NCBI GenBank assembly: GCA_007120675.1
Contig: SKNE01000113.1
Span: 1 to 6,234 of the forward strand
Reading direction: 5' to 3'
Length of the DNA stretch: 6,234 nt
From: Bacteroidales bacterium
GTDB taxonomy: Bacteria > Bacteroidota > Bacteroidia > Bacteroidales > UBA7960
Position numbers and translations under genes: made by a program
The notes under the pieces: model-generated
What the model was told of the DNA's origin: nothing
The model's database searches: none
Seen by the model: only the letters and a program-made list of their open reading frames with translations
Part shown: in pieces, positions 1 to 5,394 of the stretch
Position numbering within the stretch: position 1 is the stretch's first letter
Layout of the letters: each line of letters opens with the position of its first letter

Positions 1-1586
1 GTGGGGATCAGCAGCAGGAATCCCAGCAGGATCAGGATGACGATGAGCGGGGTGACCCACTTGACCCACTTGTGATAGGGGATGCGGGCCACGCCCAGCA
101 CGGCGATGAGCACACCTGAGGTTGGGGTGATCATGTTGGTGAAGCCATCGCCAAACTGGAAGGCCATCACGGTGGCTTGCCGGGATATGCCGATCAGGTC
201 GCTGAATGGCGCCATGATGGGCATGGTGATGGCCGCTTTGGCTGATCCGCTGGGGATCACGATGTTGACAATGGTCTGTATCACGTACATCACCCCGACG
301 GAGGCTACGTTTCCAAATTGTCCCAACGAGCGTGACAGTCCGTAAAGGATGCTGTCGATCACCCCGCCGTCTTCCAGCACCACGATGATGCCACCCGCCA
401 GTCCCACGATGATGGCGGCCGACATGATGTCCTTCACCCCATCCAGGAAAGAGTTGGCAATGTCGTTGGCGTGCCTGTTCACGGCCATTCCCGCTGCGAT
501 GCCCATCCCCAGGAAGAGGGTGGCGATCTCCATCACGTACCAGCCGTATCCCATCACCCCCACGATCAGGTAAAGGATGGTGTAGGTCAGCAGCAGCAGC
601 ACGAAGAAGTGGACCGATTTGCGGAGGGTCAGGACGCCCGCCACGGCGAAGATCACTGCGGTGACGGGGATGATCACCAGGGTGAATGAGGAGGCGCCGA
701 TGGTCAGCGTGGAGGTGGGGTGCAGCACTGAAAAGATGGTGAGCACCGCCAGCACCATGGCGTAGACAACCCAGGCCATCCGCGGGGTGTAATAGGTGAT
801 CTGGTCCGCATCGCGGTTCTCCCGGGCGCGCCAGTAGCTGTCTTCTTCGTACATGATGGAGCGGGTGGGGTCCTTGCGGATGCGGGCCACGTAGCGCAAC
901 ACGAAGGCGATGCCCACCACGTTGATCACCAGCCAGGCGAAGAGGCGGTATTCGATGCCCGAGAAAAGGGGCAGGTCCGCCAGTCCCTGTGCGATGCCGA
1001 TGGTGAAGGGGTTAAGGATGGCGCCGGCGAACCCCAGGTGGGCCCCCACGTAGACCATGCACACCCCGGTGATGCTGTCGTAGCCCATGGAGATGGCCAG
1101 CGGGATCAGGATGATGATGAAGGCGATGGTCTCCTCGCTCATCCCGAAGATGGCCCCGAAGGCGCTAAAGAGCAGCATCACCAGCACGATGATGATGTTG
1201 TCCACCCCCACGCGCCTCATCAGGCGGTTTTTTTCCAGTTTTTTGGTGCGTTTCAAAAAGGACAGGATGCCCACATCGATCGCCTTGGTCTGGTTCATGA
1301 TCCAGAATGCGCCGCCTATCATCAAGATGAAAATGATGATGTTTGATTGCCGTACAAAGCCCTTAAACAGGGCGCTGAGGACCTGCCAGGTCTGCGCCTC
1401 GCTGTCCAGGACGTGCCCTTCGGGCAGTTCATCGGCATAGTAGAACACCAGCGTTGTCTGTTCCTTGCCATCAATCAGCCGGGTCTCCTCGATGTATTTT
1501 CCCGGGGGGATGATCCAGGTGAGGATGGCGGCGATCACGATGATGGAGAATACGATGACGTAGGTATGTGGAATTTTTTTCAGCAT
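1..1586 (-). CDS. YfcC-family (DcuC/ArcD superfamily) inner-membrane transporter, 3' end cut by window edge
   Basis: The frame stays open from an ATG at 1586 to the left edge, giving 528 residues without a stop; E. coli YfcC is about 506 residues, so only a short C-terminal tail is missing. It is a polytopic membrane protein: TM1 at about residues 8-27, then an external-looking loop (about 28-72), then many hydrophobic segments. Family hallmarks are FGMSEET (147-153), the GYDSITGV and LNPFTIGIAQ stretch (168-200), IPSGSAKAAITMPIMAP (444-460) and FQFGDGFTNMITPTSGV (476-492); the last two are the paired re-entrant-type motifs of this carrier superfamily (PF03606). Known members move C4-dicarboxylates or basic amino acids, including streptococcal ArcD arginine/ornithine exchangers; the substrate cannot be read from sequence. 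An upstream ATG at 1610 is in another frame and was not used; no ribosome binding site is evident. It follows the S51 peptidase gene by 172 nt, suggesting it imports that enzyme's products (inference). Confidence 0.93.
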   Translation of the reverse strand, partial: MLKKIPHTYVIVFSIIVIAAILTWIIPPGKYIEETRLIDGKEQTTLVFYYADELPEGHVLDSEAQTWQVLSALFKGFVRQSNIIIFILMIGGAFWIMNQTKAIDVGILSFLKRTKKLEKNRLMRRVGVDNIIIVLVMLLFSAFGAIFGMSEETIAFIIILIPLAISMGYDSITGVCMVYVGAHLGFAGAILNPFTIGIAQGLADLPLFSGIEYRLFAWLVINVVGIAFVLRYVARIRKDPTRSIMYEEDSYWRARENRDADQITYYTPRMAWVVYAMVLAVLTIFSVLHPTSTLTIGASSFTLVIIPVTAVIFAVAGVLTLRKSVHFFVLLLLTYTILYLIVGVMGYGWYVMEIATLFLGMGIAAGMAVNRHANDIANSFLDGVKDIMSAAIIVGLAGGIIVVLEDGGVIDSILYGLSRSLGQFGNVASVGVMYVIQTIVNIVIPSGSAKAAITMPIMAPFSDLIGISRQATVMAFQFGDGFTNMITPTSGVLIAVLGVARIPYHKWVKWVTPLIVILILLGFLLLIP

Positions 1587-1758
1587 GTGGAACGTGTCGT
1601 TTAAATTGCATTTGTTCGTCGGTCCGCGTCGTTGCGGGCTTTTCCGACCACCGGGTGCCAGCCACTACCAGCTGCCGGGGCGTTACGGGCTTGTCCGGCC
1701 TCCGGGTGCCAGCCACTGCCAGCTGCCGCCGGATGTCTCTTGCGGGGCCGCGGGGGCC
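1587..1758. other. Intergenic region between S51 peptidase and transporter, mostly tandem repeat
   Basis: This 172-nt gap has no supported gene. Two copies of a 51-bp repeat fill 1630-1731. The part next to the transporter start (1587-1629) is more AT-rich, but I find no TAnnTTTG box there. Beside the peptidase stop there is a GC-rich CCGCGG-centred stretch (about 1746-1758) without a following T tract, so it is not a convincing terminator. Co-transcription with the upstream genes is possible but not shown. Confidence 0.6.
1630..1731. repeat. Two-copy 51-bp tandem repeat, intergenic
   Basis: Copies at 1630-1680 and 1681-1731 align without gaps and match at 44 of 51 positions (differences at unit positions 5, 13, 18, 21, 38, 49 and 50). 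The best conserved block is the run CCGGGTGCCAGCCACT. Because 51 is divisible by three, both strands read as a 17-residue repeat; in one minus-strand frame it begins VAGTR. Nothing else supports translation: that frame has no good start and would run into the transporter gene out of frame. Read as a non-coding or decayed repeat of unknown function. Confidence 0.85.
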
Positions 1759-2613
1759 TCATGGCAGGATGTCAAACCGATCGCCCGGCAGGAAAATATC
1801 CAGTGTCAGTCCGGTGCCGCCCATTTTCTCCTGGTGGCTGCTGCGTGAGCCCCCGGGATTCCTGAACACCAGCACCTGCGATACGCCCACCACCTCGGCC
1901 GCATTACCCCTGACCAGGATGGCCGTGCTCTCATCGATGCCAATGCCAGGCAGGTCCGGGTGCTCCAGGACGGCGGTGATCAGCCTGTTGTGGCGGCTGC
2001 GCCACACGAAGTGCTGGTCGATGATGGCTGTCCGGAGGAGTCCCAGTCCGCGGGCCAGGTCCAGGTTTTCCGATTCGATCACCGGGAAGGTAGGACGGTA
2101 TTCCGGATAACGCAGCTCGTCGCCCGTAATCATTTTTTCGCTCATCACGGCGGCCCCGGCGCTGGTGCCGGCGATGACCGCGCCACCCTGGTAGGCTTCG
2201 TGGATGGCCTCCATGATGGGGGTGCCGTATACGATGTCCATGAAGCGGCTTTGGTCTCCCCCGCTGATGTATATCATGTGCGCCCCTCTCAGCGAATCCA
2301 CCCACTCTTCCCGGATGGGTTCGCCTGGCAGGAAGTTAAAGCCGGTGATGCGGTCCATTCCCTGCTCCAGGAACTGTTCGCTGGCCCAGATAATGGCCGA
2401 GTCGGGCACTGCGCTGGACATGGGCAGGATCACCCCGTAACCGGCCTCCCATAGTGCAGCTTCGGTGATCAGCCGGTCAATCATCTCCGCCGGCCGGCTT
2501 CCCCCACCGATGATAAACAGGGCGCCGGTGGCCTCTTCCCCTGCCCTTTCGGAGGGCCCCTGGCAGGCCATCAGCGGCAGTAAGAGCGCTAACAAGATGT
2601 GCTTTCTTTTCAT
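1759..2613 (-). CDS. Cyanophycinase-like peptidase S51, predicted lipoprotein
   Basis: 284 residues from the ATG at 2613, which directly begins a lipoprotein signal (MKRKHILLAL, lipobox LMAC, Cys17). An in-frame ATG at 2700 would add 29 residues without signal character and overlap the previous gene by 17 nt, so it is disfavoured. The fold is that of peptidase S51, a class I glutaminase-like alpha/beta hydrolase: IIGGGSRPAEMI (34-45), ISGGDQSR (116-123), nucleophile elbow AGTSAGA (148-154, Ser151), DQHFVWRSRHNRL (199-211, His201) and GIGIDESTA (223-231, Glu228). Ser151, His201 and Glu228 would form the S51 Ser-His-Glu triad. Length and the DQHF/IDES blocks fit cyanophycinase better than the shorter dipeptidase E. 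Known cyanophycinases cut cyanophycin to beta-Asp-Arg dipeptides; the actual substrate here is inferred. The signal puts it in the envelope, probably on the surface or facing the periplasm. It lies between a surface lipoprotein gene and a transporter gene. Confidence 0.9.
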   Translation of the reverse strand: MKRKHILLALLLPLMACQGPSERAGEEATGALFIIGGGSRPAEMIDRLITEAALWEAGYGVILPMSSAVPDSAIIWASEQFLEQGMDRITGFNFLPGEPIREEWVDSLRGAHMIYISGGDQSRFMDIVYGTPIMEAIHEAYQGGAVIAGTSAGAAVMSEKMITGDELRYPEYRPTFPVIESENLDLARGLGLLRTAIIDQHFVWRSRHNRLITAVLEHPDLPGIGIDESTAILVRGNAAEVVGVSQVLVFRNPGGSRSSHQEKMGGTGLTLDIFLPGDRFDILP

Positions 2614-2683
2614 TGTTATTTTGTTCGTTTTTCGCTCAGCAACAAAGCCGGATCCACCCCCTTGGGGGTTGATGGGCTCCCCA

Positions 2684-3592
2684 TCAATCCACCGTTTCAT
2701 AAATGTGTATGTCGCGCAGCACGATGGACCAGAGGTCGACGCTGTCGTGGTGGCGGAAGGCTACGTGGATCTTTTCCCCGGCATATCCGCTCAGGTTCAC
2801 GTTGCGCAGGATCCACACCCAGTTCTCCATGTCCGGCTGCAGGCGCTCCTCAAAGATGGTTTCGAAGTCATCCACCTCGGTGCCGGTGGTGGACACCAGC
2901 ACGCTGTATTTCTCGGTGCGATACTCCGGTCCGGAGGCACGGGGTGTCACCTCAAACTCCAGGTCGGCCCCGTTCACCTCGCTCAGGTCGATCTGCGGGG
3001 TGATGATCCAGTTGTCGGGGGTCAGGGCTTCGCCGGTGGATGAGAGCCAAGAGTCGGACATGATATAGGTCTCTCCCATGGAGCTGCCCCAGTACCAATT
3101 GTGTCCGTCGCCATCCTTATCGATCAGGGTCCATCCCTCGGGGGGGAAGTCGTGCTCCAGCTCTTCGTCTTCGAACTGCTCCCTGAAGATGGTGGGTACC
3201 AGCACCAGGCGCTCAGACCGCTCCAGGTTGTTGTAGTGCAGGTCCTGCTCCGGCTCCACCGTGAGGGTCACATCATAAACCCCGCCGGCGGTATAAATCT
3301 CTACCGGGTGCTTTTCCGTGGAGGTGTTGCCATTGCCGAAGTCCCACAGGTAGGAAACGGCATGCAGGCTTTTGTTTTCGAAGGTGACGATGTAGTGGAT
3401 GTTGCCCGTCTCATCGTCGGTGGTGGTTTCAAACTCAAAGGTGAAGTCTGCCTGCGTGCTGGGTGTGGGGACGTCAAAATCGTCGTCCTCGCAGGCGTTC
3501 AGCACGAACAGCATCATAAGCAGTGGAATGATTAAAAGTCCGCCTGCTTTCAGCCGCGCGCTGATTTGGTCTTTGTTTTTGCGTAAGTTCAT
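2684..3592 (-). CDS. PKD-domain plus choice-of-anchor-J surface lipoprotein
   Basis: 302 residues. A lysine/arginine-rich N-terminus and hydrophobic stretch (17-33) lead to a lipobox (VLNAC, Cys34) followed by EDDD, an acidic run like the lipoprotein export signals that send Bacteroidota lipoproteins to the cell surface. Residues about 48-132 form a PKD-type beta-sandwich, with SYLWDFGNGNTS (80-91) and HPVEIYTAGGVYDVTLTV (95-112) as its typical WDFGDG and Y..aG.Y.VtL elements. Residues about 137-300 resemble the choice-of-anchor-J / cleaved-adhesin domain: PEGWTLIDKDGDGHNW (151-166), LTPDNWIITPQIDLS (190-204) and a closing IHVAFRHHDSVDLWSIVLRDIHI (275-297). No catalytic residues are recognised, so a binding or adhesive role is likely. 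It occupies the place where PULs usually encode SusE/SusF-like or surface-glycan-binding proteins. Its stop lies 70 nt before the S51 peptidase start. Confidence 0.88.
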   Translation of the reverse strand: MNLRKNKDQISARLKAGGLLIIPLLMMLFVLNACEDDDFDVPTPSTQADFTFEFETTTDDETGNIHYIVTFENKSLHAVSYLWDFGNGNTSTEKHPVEIYTAGGVYDVTLTVEPEQDLHYNNLERSERLVLVPTIFREQFEDEELEHDFPPEGWTLIDKDGDGHNWYWGSSMGETYIMSDSWLSSTGEALTPDNWIITPQIDLSEVNGADLEFEVTPRASGPEYRTEKYSVLVSTTGTEVDDFETIFEERLQPDMENWVWILRNVNLSGYAGEKIHVAFRHHDSVDLWSIVLRDIHIYETVD

Positions 3593-3673
3593 ATCCTTGG
3601 TTTTTCAGTGTGTTTATGCCTGTTGATGTTCGCCATCTGGTGCTCTGCCATTGTTTTGGATGTGGTCCCAGTT

Positions 3674-3829
3674 GCGGGTCCTTTCCTCGTTGGTGCGCCT
3701 GGACGTGCTGCTGCGCCACGTTTTGGGACCATTTGTGCCCTGCTACTGCGCCGGGCTTTGGGACCATTTGCAACCTGCTGACGCTTAACCGGCGGCGTTT
3801 ATCATGCGGCTCGTTTACCCGTTGGTACG
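3674..3829. repeat. Diverged direct repeat pair (24 nt) flanking the 35-bp repeat
   Basis: Segments 3674-3697 and 3806-3829 share 19 of 24 bases without gaps, including the common end CGTTGGT. They flank the 35-bp tandem repeat. The first begins with GTTGCGGG just upstream (3671-3678), which also opens the 51-bp repeat unit near 1631. This may be a family of degenerate intergenic repeats, but the match is short. Confidence 0.45.
3701..3770. repeat. Two-copy 35-bp tandem repeat, intergenic
   Basis: Units 3701-3735 and 3736-3770 match at 28 of 35 positions. On the minus strand each begins with the identical 14-mer CAAATGGTCCCAAA and shares GGCGCAG in the middle. The core TGGTCCCA recurs in the opposite orientation at 3663-3670. 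There are only two copies without spacers, so it is not a CRISPR array. Function unknown; a protein-binding site or remnant of a dispersed repeat are options. Confidence 0.8.
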
Positions 3830-3870
3830 TCCTGGGGGCAACGCCTCGCCGGACCCGTCAGCGCCCCTGC

Positions 3871-5256
3871 CTAATACCCTTCATTCTGGTACATCCCTTC
3901 GTGGAAATTGGTCAGCAGCTCGCCCAGGGGGATGGGGAAGAGATACTGATAGGTGTCGTGTACATTCTCCAGTTCATTGATGGCCTCACCGGTGCGCACC
4001 AGGTCGAACCAGCGGTGCCCTTCGAAGGCAAACTCCAGCTGCCGCATATCCTTGACCTGGCGTTGCAGCAGGAAGGGGCTGGTGGTGATGATCTCCGCCA
4101 GTCCCGCCCGCGTGCGGATGGCGTTGATGTCGTCACGCGCCTGCTCCAGCGAGCTTTGCAGCAGCACGTTGGCCTCTGCGCGGATCAGGTGCATCTCTGC
4201 CAGGCGGAGGACATACACATTATCCGCTCCCGTTTCTATGTCGCTGTACTTGATCCCGTAAAGGTTGTTGCCATCCATGGCGATGGATGCTTCGCGCCGC
4301 TGGTCGGCCGACTCAAAGAAGTTATACAGCTTGGTGGTGGGGGCAAACTCACGGCGTCCGCTCAGTCCCGTCGGGAAAAAATACTCTGCCAGCCGGTTCC
4401 TGTCCTGTTCGGTGAAGTTGACCTCGAAGATGCTTTCGCTATTGGGGTTTCCGTCAAACAGCGTGGCGAAGGAGGGGGTCAGCGACAGGTTGTAGTTGTC
4501 GATGACCTGTGTGGCCAGGCTGGCTGCTTCGTGCAGGTGGCTGTCCAGTCCCGAGTGGGCATGATAGTACAGTTTTACCCTGGCCCTGAATGCCAGCACC
4601 GAGGCCTGGGATGCCAGTCCCCTCACCACGTTGGTGCGGATATGCTCTGCGGCAAAGTCCAGGTCCTCAAAAACCTGTTCATACACCTCTGTTAAGGGGC
4701 GCCTTGGCACGTTCAGGTCGTCCTCCGAGCTGGTGGCCGGGGCGGTGCGGATGGGCACCGGGCCAAACATGCGCGCCAGGTCAAAGTGTCCCAGGGCCCG
4801 CAGGAAGTACAGTTCCGCGCGGAAGGCATCGGCCTCCTCCTGTGTCAGCTCTTCCACATCCGGAATGCTGGCAATCACATAGTTGGCACGGCTGATCATG
4901 CTATAGATCGCGCTCCACATCCCTTCCACGATCACGTTGTCGGCCAGGATGCTGTTATTGTCGATTTGGTTATAGCCGGCCGTTGTGCCGGTCCAGGTCA
5001 GGTTGTCCGCCGCCAGGTCCCCTGCCACCAGGTAGTTGCGTCCGTAGTAGCCAGCCGACTGCAGGGAGGAGTACACCCCGTTGATGGCGCTCACCACGTC
5101 CGCCCGGGTGGTGATGGCCTCATCGGCAGGAATGCTGTGATAGGGCTCCACATCCAGCACATCGCAGGCGGCAAAGGCCAGCAGTGAGGCAAGGAATAAG
5201 GAGATGGCCGGGTTCTTTATCTTGTTCTTGATCTTGATGCTGTTTTTCATGATCAT
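3871..5256 (-). CDS. SusD/RagB-family outer-membrane nutrient-binding lipoprotein
   Basis: 461 residues, slightly shorter than typical SusD proteins (around 500-550). The signal peptide ends in LLAFAAC with lipidated Cys31, followed by DVLDVEP, the usual start of mature SusD proteins. Family landmarks in order: ADEAITTRADVVSAINGVY (44-62), RAELYFLRALGHFDLARMFG (146-165) with the FGPVPI helix end, VYVLRLAEMHLIRAEANVLL (347-366) of the TPR-like helices, INAIRTRAGL (377-386), EFAFEGHRWFDLVRTG (408-423) and the C-terminal PIP...NEGY. SusD acts as the hinged lid on the SusC barrel, capturing oligosaccharides or peptides at the cell surface. The ATG at 5256 was chosen; the ATG at 5250 is equally plausible and would lose only two residues. 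It follows susC with a 138-nt gap, longer than usual for this pair. The ligand cannot be told from sequence, but neighbours suggest a peptide-like substrate. Confidence 0.96.
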   Translation of the reverse strand: MIMKNSIKIKNKIKNPAISLFLASLLAFAACDVLDVEPYHSIPADEAITTRADVVSAINGVYSSLQSAGYYGRNYLVAGDLAADNLTWTGTTAGYNQIDNNSILADNVIVEGMWSAIYSMISRANYVIASIPDVEELTQEEADAFRAELYFLRALGHFDLARMFGPVPIRTAPATSSEDDLNVPRRPLTEVYEQVFEDLDFAAEHIRTNVVRGLASQASVLAFRARVKLYYHAHSGLDSHLHEAASLATQVIDNYNLSLTPSFATLFDGNPNSESIFEVNFTEQDRNRLAEYFFPTGLSGRREFAPTTKLYNFFESADQRREASIAMDGNNLYGIKYSDIETGADNVYVLRLAEMHLIRAEANVLLQSSLEQARDDINAIRTRAGLAEIITTSPFLLQRQVKDMRQLEFAFEGHRWFDLVRTGEAINELENVHDTYQYLFPIPLGELLTNFHEGMYQNEGY

Positions 5257-5276
5257 CTGGTTTTATGATTTGTGCT

Positions 5277-5341
5277 CACATGGTTCGAGGGACAATCCCG
5301 GGATTCCATCCCCAAAAGTAGCCCGACTCTTTTGCCATGTG
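5277..5341 (-). ncRNA. Candidate structured RNA in the susC-susD intergenic region (four-way junction)
   Basis: Read on the minus strand, 65 nt partition fully into nested complementary pieces. An outer CACATGG (5341-5335) pairs with CCATGTG (5283-5277). Inside are hairpin 1, CAAAAG/CTTTTG with a 10-nt loop (5334-5313), hairpin 2, GGGA/TCCC with a 5-nt loop (5312-5300), and hairpin 3, GGGA/TCCC with a 3-nt loop (5299-5289), then an unpaired TCGAA. All listed pairs are Watson-Crick. Hairpins 2 and 3 compete with a 12-bp palindrome AATCCCGGGATT (5294-5305). It lies 21 nt before the susD start, so it could tune susD translation, act as a processing site or attenuate transcription between susC and susD. 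The short GGGA stems are individually weak evidence; I recognise no named RNA family. Confidence 0.4.
5313..5320 (-). promoter_or_regulatory. Possible Bacteroidota -7 box (TAnnTTTG) upstream of susD
   Basis: The minus strand reads TACTTTTG, an exact match to the Bacteroidota -7 consensus TAnnTTTG, 56 nt upstream of the susD ATG. No TTTG or TTG -33 element is found about 20 nt further upstream. The box coincides with one arm of the hairpin 1 described above, so promoter and RNA-structure readings compete. An internal promoter would allow susD and the genes after it to be expressed apart from susC. Confidence 0.3.
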
Positions 5342-5394
5342 TCATCATTTGTCTCTTGTTTATATTCAGGATCCTTTCTGTTCCCAGGATGGGG

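Larger units (their letters stand above)
3593..3870. other. 278-nt intergenic region with diverged repeats, no gene seen
   Basis: Between the SusD stop and the PKD lipoprotein start. Open frames crossing it have no family similarity that I recognise and are mostly extensions over the neighbouring genes. It holds a 35-bp tandem repeat (3701-3770), a diverged repeat pair (3674-3697 and 3806-3829) and an inverted TGGTCCCA motif at 3663-3670. GCTGACG and CGTCAGC arms (about 3778-3862) lie some 70 nt apart, too far for a simple terminator, and no T tract follows. No TAnnTTTG promoter box was found on the minus strand. Whether transcription continues from susD is undetermined. Confidence 0.6.

Noticed and set aside
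50..75. A short tandem repeat, GACCCACTT twice
   Set aside because: It lies within the transporter gene and encodes the family's ordinary KWVKWV segment.
585..602. A CAG trinucleotide run
   Set aside because: It encodes a run of leucines in a transmembrane helix of the transporter; four units are not notable.
1471..1716. An 81-codon minus-strand frame beginning in the 51-bp repeat
   Set aside because: It overlaps the first 39 codons of the transporter in the wrong frame and its start is a GTG inside the repeat, without supporting features.
1568..2110. Plus-strand open frames across the 51-bp repeat and the 3' end of the S51 gene
   Set aside because: They are antisense to the S51 catalytic domain, low in complexity and without family features; the repeat merely happens to be divisible by three.
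3701..3770. A CRISPR array
   Set aside because: There are only two diverged directly abutting units, no unique spacers and no cas genes.
3474..3773. A 99-codon minus-strand frame over the 35-bp repeat and the start of the PKD lipoprotein
   Set aside because: It overlaps the lipoprotein signal region in another frame, and its apparent sequence is translated repeat.
3777..3870. A Rho-independent terminator after susD
   Set aside because: Complementary arms exist (GCTGACG/CGTCAGC, GGGGC/GCCCC) but are widely spaced and no T tract follows on the minus strand.
3610..4695. A 361-codon plus-strand open frame opposite the SusD gene and its downstream gap
   Set aside because: It lies antisense to most of a clear SusD gene; the translation has no recognisable domain and its openness follows from the GC-rich codon use of the real gene.
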